This document shows, in pieces, positions 1 through 8,592 of a stretch of 64,000 nt of DNA. The translations under genes were made by a program, and so were the position numbers. Position 1 is the first letter of the stretch. Each line of letters opens with the position of its first letter. The notes beneath the pieces are model-generated. The model worked only from the letters and a program-made list of their open reading frames with translations. It was not told the DNA's origin and searched no databases. This DNA comes from Imperialibacter sp040222385 (GTDB lineage: Bacteria; Bacteroidota; Bacteroidia; Cytophagales; Cyclobacteriaceae), in contig NZ_JAVKDF010000035.1 in assembly GCF_040222385.1 (NCBI RefSeq), forward strand, positions 310,001 through 374,000, given 5' to 3'.

Positions 1-1
1 T

Positions 2-304
2 GATGACATTATCGCTTTTGTACCACTGCGGTTACAGGCGCCAGTTCATTTGTTGATTGTTCCTAAGAAAGAAATTTACACGATCAATGATGCGACGGAT
101 GAAGACTTAATCGTGCTCGGCAAGATGATGCTGGTCGCCAAAAAACTGGCCAAAGAAAAAGGAATTGCGGAAACTGGCTACCGCCTGTCTGTCAATACCA
201 ATGAGGATGCCGGGCAGTCTGTCTTTCACTTGCATATGCATTTGCTTGGCGGGGAAAAACTTGGCCAGATGGTGGGTGCAGAGAAACAAACTGACGAAAA
301 ATGA
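2..304 (+). CDS. HIT family protein (histidine triad), 5' end missing
   Basis: C-terminal part of a small nucleotide-binding hydrolase of the HIT superfamily (HINT type). The frame is open to the left edge, so the start lies outside the window. The visible protein carries the family's APVHLLIVPK strand and then the histidine triad FHLHMHLLGG (His-x-His-x-His), whose middle histidine is the catalytic nucleophile in known HINT enzymes that cleave nucleoside phosphoramidates. The usual DINPQAP stretch reads VPLRLQAP here, a mild departure. The stop codon overlaps the ATG of the next reading frame at 301. The in-frame TTG at position 50 is internal to the domain and is not the real start. The precise substrate is unknown. 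Confidence 0.85.
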   Translation, partial: DDIIAFVPLRLQAPVHLLIVPKKEIYTINDATDEDLIVLGKMMLVAKKLAKEKGIAETGYRLSVNTNEDAGQSVFHLHMHLLGGEKLGQMVGAEKQTDEK

Positions 305-1013
305 GAAATCTAAAAATCTTTCTGACTCTATCAATCAGCTGCATTTTCCTCTCATCGAAAGATCCGGGCACAATCAACATCTGCTGATAGGTGACTCCAC
401 TATGGCACCAAAGTCTGTCAAAGCCTATCCTGAACTTGGCTGGGGGGAGGGGCTGGCTGATTTTGTCACTAAGAAAACCAAAGTCCACAACCATGCGGTT
501 AACGGCCGAAGCAGCCTAAGCTTCATCAATGAAGGCCGCTGGCAATCGGTGTTCGATAGCCTACAAAAAGGAGATTACGTCATCATACAGTTCGGCCACA
601 ACGACGAAAAAACAGACACCGCCCGCCATACCGAGCCCTTTGGTAGCTATCAGGACAATATCCGCAAGTTCATTGAAGAAGCGAGAAAAAAAGGAGCCAT
701 TCCCATCGTTTGCTCGTCCATTGTCAGGCGCCATTTTGATGCAGAAGGTAACCTGAAAGATACCCATGGCGACTACATCGTAGCTGCGGAGCAAATCGCC
801 CGGGAAACTAAGACACCGTATGTGAACATGGAAGCGCTTACCCGCCAACTGGTGTCAGGCCTGGGGCCGGAAAAATCAAAAGACATTTTTCTCTTCACCG
901 ACACAAAACAAGATTCCACCCATCTGAACGTGACAGGAGCCGACATTGTCGCAGGGCTGTTTGTGGAAAATGCCAAAGGGCAGGGGTTGTCAATCGCCAG
1001 GCAGTTCAGGTAG
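301..1013 (+). CDS. Rhamnogalacturonan acetylesterase-like SGNH hydrolase, probably frameshifted
   Basis: SGNH/GDSL esterase of the rhamnogalacturonan acetylesterase type (carbohydrate esterase family 12), expected to remove acetyl groups from pectin outside the cytoplasm. All catalytic blocks are present: LIGDSTMAPK (nucleophile Ser), AVNGRSS, QFGHND and the C-terminal DSTHLNVTGA with the Asp-His pair. The 5' end is broken. ATG 301 opens a typical signal peptide (MRNLKIFLTLSISCIFLSS) in one frame that stops at 385-387, while the enzyme is in the -1 frame, which has no ATG, GTG or TTG between 303 and the GDS block. The only upstream starts lie deep inside the HIT gene. I see no classical slippery heptamer, so this is a one-base deletion in the strain or in the assembly. 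Confidence 0.75.
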
Positions 1014-1160
1014 GCTCAACGGCCATTGGACATCAATCTGCCGTTTTCAAACGCTGACGCAAACTCGCTAAATCCGGCTGCAGAGTCGTCATTCACCGAT
1101 TTCTTCTGTTTACCCATGTAAATATTTGTACCCTTGCCCCAGTACAAAATTCAAAATAAC

Positions 1161-2087
1161 ATGAAGAAATCAATTATTTTCTTATTAAGCATTTGTGTAC
1201 AGCACGCAACAATTGGTCAACAATCAACTAAAGAAGCCGACAGTCTTAAAAGCATCGGCTTATTAACGCCGGCTCTCGAAAAATACGGCCAGGCTTATTT
1301 TGCCAACCCCACACCTGAGCTGTCATATGAAATTGCTTCCACATGCGCCCTTTTGTGGACAACCCAAATGAGGGACACAGCATTTTACTTTTTGGATCGT
1401 GCGCTGGTGGAGGACCAAACGTTGAAAGTATTGTATGACCCTCAGTTCCTAAGCCTGATCGACGACCCCAGATGGAAAGAGATGGAAACCGGGCAAATCA
1501 AAAAGTATGAGGCAAAAAACGGGGCAATCCAAAACGAGCCCTTCGCTCGGGAGCTATTCAAAATGATCATCAAAGACCAGGGTTTTATGTATGTCGGCAA
1601 CATCGAACGCCGAAAGTACATTCAGAACGGCGGGCACTTCAGTTCGCCCTCCATTTTCCCGGTATTGGCCATGGAGGAGAGGAACATGAAGGAAAACCAG
1701 GAGACGCTGCTACAGCTACTCGACAAATATGGTTGGCCTACTGCAAGTGCTGTAACAGAATATGCCGCAGCTGGTGCGGCGCTTATTATCAATCATAGCT
1801 CCTATGAGCTCCGGTCAAAATATTTTCCGTTACTGAAGGAAGCCTTTGAGAAAGGTGAGGCTCAACCTCTCCGGTTTGCCAAAATGCAGGATCGCCTGCT
1901 GGTGGAAGAAGGAAAGGAGCAACTGTACGGCACCCAAATCAAATTTGAAAACCTGGTTAAAACACCGTACCCTATTGAAAATCCCCAGTCCGTGGACCAA
2001 CGAAGAGCCAAAATCGGCTTAGGCCCCTTGAAGCCCTACCTGAAAGAGAGGTTCGAGATTGACTGGGACGTAGCACAGGAAAAATAA
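1161..2087 (+). CDS. DUF6624-like secreted protein
   Basis: About 308 residues. ATG 1161 is preferred to the upstream TTG at 1134 because it starts directly on a signal peptide (MKKSIIFLLSICVQHATIGQ). The first half resembles a TPR-like helical region (LTPALEKYGQAYFANPTPEL) that ends in a DDPRWKEME motif. The second half matches DUF6624 as I know it: KYGWPTASAV, then ALIINHSSYELRSKYFPLL, the DRLLVEEGKEQLYGTQ block and QRRAKIGLGPLKPYL near the end. No catalytic function is established for this domain. It is probably periplasmic. It stands alone, with 147 bp upstream and 147 bp downstream that hold nothing recognisable. Confidence 0.7.
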   Translation: MKKSIIFLLSICVQHATIGQQSTKEADSLKSIGLLTPALEKYGQAYFANPTPELSYEIASTCALLWTTQMRDTAFYFLDRALVEDQTLKVLYDPQFLSLIDDPRWKEMETGQIKKYEAKNGAIQNEPFARELFKMIIKDQGFMYVGNIERRKYIQNGGHFSSPSIFPVLAMEERNMKENQETLLQLLDKYGWPTASAVTEYAAAGAALIINHSSYELRSKYFPLLKEAFEKGEAQPLRFAKMQDRLLVEEGKEQLYGTQIKFENLVKTPYPIENPQSVDQRRAKIGLGPLKPYLKERFEIDWDVAQEK

Positions 2088-2234
2088 ACGCTAATTACAG
2101 CATTACCTGGCACCCTCAAGCTTCGGAGTCAGCGAAGTTTGTGAGCTTTCATTATTCAGAATAGGCTGGACTTCTATTTTTTTGAGTATTTTCATGACGA
2201 TACCCTTCTTCAATTTACATTTCGAAAATAGATC

Positions 2235-3209
2235 ATGAGATTAGCACACATCCTCTTCTTTCTACTAATGCTTTTGTTCGGCGCTTATCAGGGTCATTCC
2301 CGCCCAACGAAAAAAATACTCAAATACATGAAAAGTCTCGGTCATGGCACCTACTTGTTTGGTCAGGTGGGTACCTGGGTACACAATGAAAATCCTGACA
2401 TGGACGATGAAAGCAACTGGATCAAAAAGGTGTACGACCACACGGGAAAAATACCACGGTACGGCTGCATCACCTACGACTTTGACGACAATCCATTTAC
2501 CGACGAAGAATGGAACAACGCAGCCAGGAAAATGTGGGACAAAGGAATGATTGTGGGAATTTATAGCTGGTATGCCAACCCCGCCGGGGGCAAATGGAAC
2601 GACCCACTTGACATCGACCCTATTTTCGCCGACGGCGACAATCCGACTAAATCAAATTTTTACAAACAAATGGATCGCATGGCAGCCAACCTCCAGTGGC
2701 TGGAAAACCAGAAAATACCGGTTGTCTACACGCCTTTCGTGGAAAGCGACGATAAGAACAAGTGGCATGCCAAAGAAGGGGCTGAACATGCTATTAAGCT
2801 ATACCAACTGGTTCACGACTACTTCGCAAATACCAAAAAGCTGAAAAACATCATTTGGGCTTACCATACCACACAGAGGCAAGGTGCCCTGATTGACTAC
2901 TACCCAGGCGATGCCTATGTAGATGTCATTGGAAAATCAGCCTACGGAACCGGCTTGGTGTTTACCGAGTACGACTGGGCAGTTGAGAAGAAAAAAAATC
3001 ACGATAAAGTAATTTGGTGGGCAGAACTAGGCATCAGAGGCGAGAAAGATGCTCCGAGAGATTGCCTGGATGTGCTAAACAAGCTCGAAAACACCTTCCC
3101 TGAGCTGGCAGGGTTTGTCTTTTGGAGCGACACCGGCTTCTACAACGTCACTGGAAATTTGCACGGAGCTGAACTGATGAACTCTCCGAAAATTGTGACA
3201 TTAAAATAG
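2235..3209 (+). CDS. Secreted glycoside hydrolase, GH26-like
   Basis: 324 residues with a signal peptide (MRLAHILFFLLMLLFGAYQG). The fold and motifs point to the GH26 (beta-mannanase) clan-A barrel: an opening His-rich strand, YTPFVES with candidate acid/base Glu170, the conserved KNIIWAYHTTQ strand, YYPGDAYVDVIGKSAYG, and IWWAELGIRG with candidate nucleophile Glu264. In classical GH26 enzymes the acid/base motif is RPFHEMxGxWFWWG; here it is a divergent TPFVESDDKNKW, so the substrate need not be mannan. It would act outside the cytoplasm on a polysaccharide. No SusC/SusD pair is nearby, so this is not part of a standard polysaccharide utilisation locus. Confidence 0.65.
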   Translation: MRLAHILFFLLMLLFGAYQGHSRPTKKILKYMKSLGHGTYLFGQVGTWVHNENPDMDDESNWIKKVYDHTGKIPRYGCITYDFDDNPFTDEEWNNAARKMWDKGMIVGIYSWYANPAGGKWNDPLDIDPIFADGDNPTKSNFYKQMDRMAANLQWLENQKIPVVYTPFVESDDKNKWHAKEGAEHAIKLYQLVHDYFANTKKLKNIIWAYHTTQRQGALIDYYPGDAYVDVIGKSAYGTGLVFTEYDWAVEKKKNHDKVIWWAELGIRGEKDAPRDCLDVLNKLENTFPELAGFVFWSDTGFYNVTGNLHGAELMNSPKIVTLK

Positions 3210-3297
3210 TTAGAGGTTGCAGCTTCGCTTTTGCCAGAAGCATAACCCTTGCATCATGTGCTTACGTATAGCCAAAGGAACCTATCCTGTTTACGTG

Positions 3298-4461
3298 ATG
3301 CAAAAAGCTCTGACCCTTCTCTTCCTTTCGTTCAGCCTCTTTAATTTAAATGGCCAACCTGCAACAGATATTGTCATTGGGAGAGCTTACTCAATTGATT
3401 CGAAGGTGCTCGGTGAAACCAGACAGTATATGGTCAGCCTGCCTGCGTCCTACCGGGGCGATGACTTTTACATCGATAAAAGCTACCCGGTCATGATTGT
3501 GTTGGATGGAGAACGGCTATTTCAACTGTCTGCCAGCATGGTACAAACCATGAGTTCGGGCGGTACAGAGCAAATTCCGGAGATGATCGTAATCGGCATT
3601 CCAAACACCGACCGAAGTAGGGATATGCTACCCAATTACGCTAACGAAGCAGCCGCATCTGGCGCAGTCGAATTCCGACGATTTATTGAAGAAGAACTCC
3701 TGCCTGCGGTTGACATTGCCTACCGGACAACCAACTGCCGGATACTTGTCGGACATTCGTATTCGGGCCTGTTTGCTGTGGATACTTTCCTTGAGAACGA
3801 TTCATTTAAAGGGTTTGTCGCTATTGACCCAAGTCTGTGGTGGGACGATCAGGTGTTGATAAAAAGGGCTAAAGAGCTTTTAGCCAAGAAAGAAACCTTT
3901 ACCTCTTCCATCTACTTTGGCCAGGCCAACAATCCCTTCAACGAGGGCATCGAAGCCGGAAGGCTGGGAAGAGCAGTGCAGGCTTTTACCAGAACACTGG
4001 ACACTTTACATTTAGCCGGCCTTAGGTACCAAACCCACTTCTACGAGCATGAAGACCACTATTCCATTCCGCTAATTACTTTGTATGATGGCATTCAGTT
4101 CGTTTTTGAAGGGTACAAGTATCCTCTCTATCAAATAAAAGGCTCGACAGGTGAGTCGATCAGGCAACACTACGAGGCCCTGTCGGGCAGAATGGGAGGC
4201 CAGCTTTCTCCGCCAGGTAAATTATTAAATCAGGTCGGCATGTATTTATTGGAAGATGAAGAAAGAATAGCTGATGCCATAAAAATACTGGAACTGAGCG
4301 CAGAGAGCTATCCCAATTCACACATCACTTATTTAAGCCTGGCTGAAGGATACCGGCAGGCTGGTGAAACAGAAAAGGCAATTGCCCAATACAAAAGGGC
4401 GCTCGAGTTGAGCCCATCCAACGAAGAAATAAAATCGAGGTTAGCGGAGTTAAAGAACTAA
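3298..4461 (+). CDS. Secreted alpha/beta-hydrolase (esterase D-like) with C-terminal TPR
   Basis: ATG 3298 is chosen over the TTG at 3217 because it begins at a clear signal peptide (MQKALTLLFLSFSLFNLNGQ). The body is an esterase of the putative-esterase/enterochelin-esterase-like family. It shows YPVMIVLDGERLF, the oxyanion region IGIPNTDRSRDMLPNY, the nucleophile elbow GHSYSGLFAV, and a late His in HEDHYSIPL. The last ~90 residues form TPR-like helices (ITYLSLAEGYRQAGETEKAI, QYKRALELSPSNEE). A paralogue with the same two-part plan lies at 49937-51205 on the other strand. Members of this family hydrolyse acyl esters or ferric-siderophore lactones; the substrate here is not known. Confidence 0.75.
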   Translation: MQKALTLLFLSFSLFNLNGQPATDIVIGRAYSIDSKVLGETRQYMVSLPASYRGDDFYIDKSYPVMIVLDGERLFQLSASMVQTMSSGGTEQIPEMIVIGIPNTDRSRDMLPNYANEAAASGAVEFRRFIEEELLPAVDIAYRTTNCRILVGHSYSGLFAVDTFLENDSFKGFVAIDPSLWWDDQVLIKRAKELLAKKETFTSSIYFGQANNPFNEGIEAGRLGRAVQAFTRTLDTLHLAGLRYQTHFYEHEDHYSIPLITLYDGIQFVFEGYKYPLYQIKGSTGESIRQHYEALSGRMGGQLSPPGKLLNQVGMYLLEDEERIADAIKILELSAESYPNSHITYLSLAEGYRQAGETEKAIAQYKRALELSPSNEEIKSRLAELKN

Positions 4462-4505
4462 GCCAAGTCACCGCCTACCGACAGTTGAGGAGGCTGACAA
4501 GTAAC

Positions 4506-5618
4506 TCACACCTCAATCTTTCTATCTCTGGCTATCACCTTCCACTCGCCGTTCACTCTCCCTTTTTGCACTGTATTAACTCTTTCATAAAGTGCTACGG
4601 TTGGGCAAATATGAAAAGGCAGCCCGTACAATACATCGCCCACCTTGTAACCATGTCCTTCTCCCGCTTCCAGCACGAGATGTTCCTCGCTCTGGCTCAC
4701 AGGTTTCAGGTCAGGCGCATTGAGAAAGTGAACCCGGTTGGTTAGAATGTTCTCGGAGGCAATGGACTTGTGCCCAAGGTCTGTACATATCCTGGTTTTT
4801 GTGGGCAGGGAAATCACCCGGGAAACGACGAGGGCAGCTGGCACAAAAGGCTGCTCTGAGCAAATATCGCTATAGCCCTTGTCCCAATAAACAAAAGTGC
4901 CGGGGCAGCATATTACATCCTTTCGCTGCGCATGAACAGGGAATGTTGGTGAGCCACCAGCCAGGATGACAGGCTCAGGAAAACCGAGCTGTTGAATATC
5001 TGTCTTAAGTTTCTCCACCGCCTCAAAAGCTGCGTTGCAAGCTTTGGTTCTTTCCGCAATATCAACTTGCCGATGCTGACCGTCATATACATGAAACCCC
5101 ACTGGCACGATGCCCTTCATCGTGGCTACTTTTTCGTAAAGGGCGACAGCTTCCGGGCCTGGTATGATACCCGATCTGTCGTTACCATTGTTCACGTCCA
5201 TATAGGCGTTGATGCGGAGTCCCTGATTGGCAAAGGCAATAGATATGTCCTGCGCTGACTGCGCATTATCATAAAGGCAGGAATAGGTGGTGGTTGGATA
5301 CTTCCTGATCAACTGCATAAACCTGGCCAGCTTCGGTCCGGTTGGCTGGTAGGCCAGCACCACGTCCTGCGCCCTGATCATCCCCAGCATTTCTGCCTCA
5401 GCAATGGTGGCGCATTTGAACTTCTTGATGCCCTCATCCATCAGCATCTTACACACTTCCTTTGCCTTGTTGGTCTTCACATGGGGCCGCAGCCTGTCCA
5501 CATCATCAATCATTCCCTTCACCCCTTTGATGTTCTCACGCACCCGTTCAGGGTACACCACCATGGCTGGCGAATCAAGCTCATCTATGTTGTCAATTGT
5601 ATACCATTCACTACTCAT
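4506..5618 (-). CDS. D-threonine aldolase-like PLP enzyme (DSD1/alanine racemase fold)
   Basis: 370 residues with the alanine-racemase N-terminal barrel. The PLP lysine is expected at Lys48 in RPHVKTNK, and the C-terminal metal-binding sequence is EGHGYKVGDVLYGLPFHICP, as in D-threonine aldolases and eukaryotic D-serine dehydratases. These enzymes split D-threonine or related 3-hydroxy-D-amino acids to glycine and an aldehyde, or dehydrate D-serine. It is the last gene of a minus-strand set, 11 bp after the RidA-like gene, which follows a GntP permease. RidA proteins remove reactive enamine/imine intermediates, which suits a PLP enzyme acting on hydroxy-amino acids. Which substrate is used cannot be told from sequence alone. 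Confidence 0.75.
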   Translation of the reverse strand: MSSEWYTIDNIDELDSPAMVVYPERVRENIKGVKGMIDDVDRLRPHVKTNKAKEVCKMLMDEGIKKFKCATIAEAEMLGMIRAQDVVLAYQPTGPKLARFMQLIRKYPTTTYSCLYDNAQSAQDISIAFANQGLRINAYMDVNNGNDRSGIIPGPEAVALYEKVATMKGIVPVGFHVYDGQHRQVDIAERTKACNAAFEAVEKLKTDIQQLGFPEPVILAGGSPTFPVHAQRKDVICCPGTFVYWDKGYSDICSEQPFVPAALVVSRVISLPTKTRICTDLGHKSIASENILTNRVHFLNAPDLKPVSQSEEHLVLEAGEGHGYKVGDVLYGLPFHICPTVALYERVNTVQKGRVNGEWKVIARDRKIEV

Positions 5619-5629
5619 AGCTCCTTCAG

Positions 5630-6109
5630 TTATTTCAATTCAAAAAGTGCCTCAATTTCCACCGGGATGTTCTCAGGCAGCATACCCATGCCTACTGCAC
5701 TCCTCACTCCAATGCCATTTTCCTCCCCCCACACCTCGGCAAACAACTCGCTACACCCATTGATTACATAAGGATGTTTGTCAAATGCTGGCACTCCATT
5801 GATCATGCCCAGTACTTTAATCACTCGTTTTACTTTGTCTAAGCTACCAAGATTGGTTTTAATTGTCGAAAGGATCGTCAAACCAACCTGCTGGGCGGCC
5901 AGCTTCCCCTCCTCAATATCCAGCTCACCTCCTACCTTGCCAAAGATCAGGGTGCCGTCTGTTTTTACCGGGCCGTGACCAGATACATAGAGGTGTCGGC
6001 CATCAATCAAGTAGGGCTTATACACTCCCTTTGGAGCGGGCGGCGGTGGTAATTCAAGGCCTAGCTGGGCAAATCTTTCGTCAGCAGTCATTCGATATCC
6101 AATTTTCAA
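5630..6109 (-). CDS. RidA (YjgF/YER057c/UK114) family protein
   Basis: About 159 residues, or 153 if the second Met (6091, MTADERFAQLG) is the real start. It has the chorismate-mutase-like RidA fold: LYVSGHGPVKTDG, EEGKLAAQQVGLTIL, and the late GIGVRSAVGMGMLPENIPVE. The Arg of RSAV corresponds to the substrate-carboxylate Arg of active RidA deaminases and is present, so enamine/imine deaminase activity is plausible. It lies between the D-threonine aldolase-like gene and the GntP permease in a compact minus-strand operon. The reaction would be cytoplasmic. Confidence 0.8.
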   Translation of the reverse strand: MKIGYRMTADERFAQLGLELPPPPAPKGVYKPYLIDGRHLYVSGHGPVKTDGTLIFGKVGGELDIEEGKLAAQQVGLTILSTIKTNLGSLDKVKRVIKVLGMINGVPAFDKHPYVINGCSELFAEVWGEENGIGVRSAVGMGMLPENIPVEIEALFELK

Positions 6110-6149
6110 TTGTTAGTTTCAAAATTCTCAGTTGTACACTGAATGATAA

Positions 6150-7463
6150 TCATATAAACAAGTCGATCAGTAACACCACAGCCATACCCACCACCGAAAC
6201 CACCGTTTCCATCAGCGACCAGGAAAGAATGGTGTCTTTGATGCTCACATTGAAGTATTCTTTGTACATCCAGAAGCCAGAGTCGTTGACGTGTGAAAAC
6301 ATCAGGCTGCCAGCGCCCACCGCCAGCACCATGAGGTTAGGGTCCACGCCGAGCTGTGGCATAATTGGAGCTAGAATACCGGCAGAGGTTAATCCAGCCA
6401 CCGTAGCCGAGCCAATGCATACTCTGATAAAAGCGGCAATCATCCAACCCAATATCAGAGGGTGAATGTCCATGTTTTGTAACAAAGCTCCTATCTCAAC
6501 ACTCACTCCACTATCGCTAAATACTTGTTTTAAAGCGCCTGCTCCTCCAACAATCAACAGAATGGGTGCAACGTCTTTAATGGCCTCTGTGTAGTAGCCC
6601 ATCACCTCGCTCATTTTCTTTTTGTAAGCAAGCCCAATGGAATAGGTGGCAACAGCCAGCGAAATAATCATGACAATAGTGGCGTCAGAAAAGAAAGAGA
6701 CCACTTTGGCTGTTCCTCCCGAAAAGTCACCAAATCTATTCAGAAGTGCCGCACCGGCCAGCAAAACTACTGGTAGCAGTGCGGAGAAAAAACTGGTGAA
6801 CCCACTTGGAAGCTGATCGTCAGGCAAGGGCTTTGCCTGAAAAGTGGCCAGCGGCTTGGCGTCGATCCCCTTCAGTGTCCTGGCAAAAATTGGCCCGGCG
6901 ACAATGATGGTCGGCACTGCCACAATGAAGCCGTATAAAAGCGTCAGGCCCATGTCAGCATTCAGCTGACCAACCAATGCAGCGGGTGACGGGTGGGGCG
7001 GCAAAAATCCATGAGTCACAGATAACGCTGCAAGCATCGGAATTCCTATATAAACTGCAGGCAGCTTGTACTGGTAGGTCACTGAGAAAATAAGCGGCAC
7101 CAGCAACACAAAGCCTACATTATAAAACAGTGGAATACCCACCACAAAGCCGGTAGCCATCAATGCCCACTGTATATTTTTCTCTCCAAAGGAGTTCATC
7201 AGTACCTGGCTGATTTTTTGCGCAGCACCACTTTCCGCCACCAGTTTACCCAACATGGCACCGAGACCAATCACTATAACAAGGTCACCCAGGAGGCCGC
7301 CGATACCCTTTTGCACAGAACCCGCCACATTTTCAAGGGGGATGCCAAGTGCCAAACCGGTACCAATGGAAACTACAAGAAAGGCCAGAAATGGGTTGAC
7401 CTTGCCCCAGGTGATTAGCAGAACAAGCACGAGGATGCAAAGCAGGATGATGAATATCGACAT
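6150..7463 (-). CDS. GntP family permease (gluconate/D-hydroxy or D-amino acid type)
   Basis: 437-residue polytopic inner-membrane transporter of the GntP family. Its start is typical (MSIFIILLCILVLVLLITWG, then NPFLAFLVVSIGTGLALGIP) and the LPPHPSPAALVGQLNADMG motif is characteristic. Further motifs are GGAGALKQVF and SATVAGLTSAGILAP. Known members take up gluconate, idonate or D-serine with protons. Here it is the first gene of a set followed 40 bp later by a RidA protein and then a D-threonine aldolase-like enzyme, so uptake of a D-hydroxy-amino acid is a reasonable inference. The 222-bp gap to the divergent 7686 gene must hold promoters for both directions; I see no clear operator there. 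Confidence 0.85.
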   Translation of the reverse strand: MSIFIILLCILVLVLLITWGKVNPFLAFLVVSIGTGLALGIPLENVAGSVQKGIGGLLGDLVIVIGLGAMLGKLVAESGAAQKISQVLMNSFGEKNIQWALMATGFVVGIPLFYNVGFVLLVPLIFSVTYQYKLPAVYIGIPMLAALSVTHGFLPPHPSPAALVGQLNADMGLTLLYGFIVAVPTIIVAGPIFARTLKGIDAKPLATFQAKPLPDDQLPSGFTSFFSALLPVVLLAGAALLNRFGDFSGGTAKVVSFFSDATIVMIISLAVATYSIGLAYKKKMSEVMGYYTEAIKDVAPILLIVGGAGALKQVFSDSGVSVEIGALLQNMDIHPLILGWMIAAFIRVCIGSATVAGLTSAGILAPIMPQLGVDPNLMVLAVGAGSLMFSHVNDSGFWMYKEYFNVSIKDTILSWSLMETVVSVVGMAVVLLIDLFI

Positions 7464-7685
7464 GGTTAAAAGTAGGTGAGTTATAATTGAAATTGGAAGA
7501 TAGCAGAATTACTCGCTGGTGCCAACAAAAATTATCCGGGGAATCCACCGAACCAGCGCTCGCTTACCATTGATGTATTTACACAGCCAGTAGAAAATAC
7601 CTGTCACAGAATTTATCTGGCTGGCACTCCAATCCATCATTTTGTTTGTAAATTAGCTACTACTGAACACCCAAAACTTACACCC

Positions 7686-8543
7686 ATGGCACGTGTCTTG
7701 TCAGACAAAGAAGTTCATTCCTATCAACAAGATGGCTTCGTTATCATCAAAAATTTATTCAGCAAGGCCGAAATAGATAAACTTTACAAGGTGGCCACCG
7801 GCGATCAGGTAATGAAAGAGAATGCTGTCGATTTGAATGACCAAACCGGCAAGAAAACCAGGCTAACCCTCTGGTTTAAGCCCGGCGACGATATCTACAG
7901 CTTGCTGGTGCGAAGTGAGCGAATGGTGAAGTCTGTTGAGAAACTTCTTGATAGCCCTTCCCCTGTTTGTCATTTCCATTCTAAACTCATGCAAAAAGAG
8001 CCTAAGGTTGGCGGTGCCTGGGAATGGCATCAGGATTATGGCTACTGGTACAAAAACCAGTTTCTATATCCGGAACAGCTCACCAGCGTAATGATAGCGC
8101 TTACCGAAGCCAATAAGGCCAATGGCTGTCTTCAGATCATCAGAGGATCACACAAAATGGGTCGTGTTAATCACGGCTTCACAGGCGAGCAGGTGGGAGC
8201 AGACATGGTCATGGTGGATCACGCTTTGGCAACACTGGAGCATATGTATGTGGAGTTGCAGCCAGGTGATGCGCTCTTCTTCCATCCCAATCTTTTGCAC
8301 CGGTCGGAAGCCAACACATCTGACAGCCCCCGTTGGTCACTTATTTCTTGCTACAACTCCCTTTCTAACCCAGCTTACAACGACGATTCTCTGGGATGGC
8401 GTGAGCCGATATCAATGGTAAAAGATGATGCACTGATGAAGGCAGCAGCCGTCGGAGCTACTACCCAGTCCGATTTCTTGAAAAAGGAAAAAGACCCCGC
8501 ATTAAAAGAAACAGGCTGGGAAAAAGAGGTTGTCACAAAGTAG
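7686..8543 (+). CDS. Phytanoyl-CoA dioxygenase (PhyH) family protein
   Basis: 285 residues, a non-haem iron(II)/2-oxoglutarate-dependent oxygenase. The facial triad is visible as WHQD (His115, Asp117) and LLHRSEAN (His205), with Arg216 in SPRWSL placed to bind 2-oxoglutarate. The opening helix EVHSYQQDGFVIIKNLFS and the GCLQIIRGSHKMGR strand are typical of the family. It lies 49 bp before a nucleoside-permease-type transporter, and a Gfo/Idh/MocA oxidoreductase follows, all on the plus strand, so the three probably share one catabolic task. The substrate is not evident. Confidence 0.8.
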   Translation: MARVLSDKEVHSYQQDGFVIIKNLFSKAEIDKLYKVATGDQVMKENAVDLNDQTGKKTRLTLWFKPGDDIYSLLVRSERMVKSVEKLLDSPSPVCHFHSKLMQKEPKVGGAWEWHQDYGYWYKNQFLYPEQLTSVMIALTEANKANGCLQIIRGSHKMGRVNHGFTGEQVGADMVMVDHALATLEHMYVELQPGDALFFHPNLLHRSEANTSDSPRWSLISCYNSLSNPAYNDDSLGWREPISMVKDDALMKAAAVGATTQSDFLKKEKDPALKETGWEKEVVTK

Positions 8544-8592
8544 AACTACACATCAAAACATTAACTATTAACAACTAACATCTCAGCTACAA

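Noticed and set aside
165..300. Upstream extension of the acetylesterase frame into the HIT gene
   Set aside because: It would overlap the histidine triad coding region by about 140 bp and adds no signal peptide; the frameshift explanation is better.
301..387. Programmed -1 frameshift in the esterase leader
   Set aside because: No X-XXY-YYZ slippery heptamer or following stem is visible in the overlap of the two frames.
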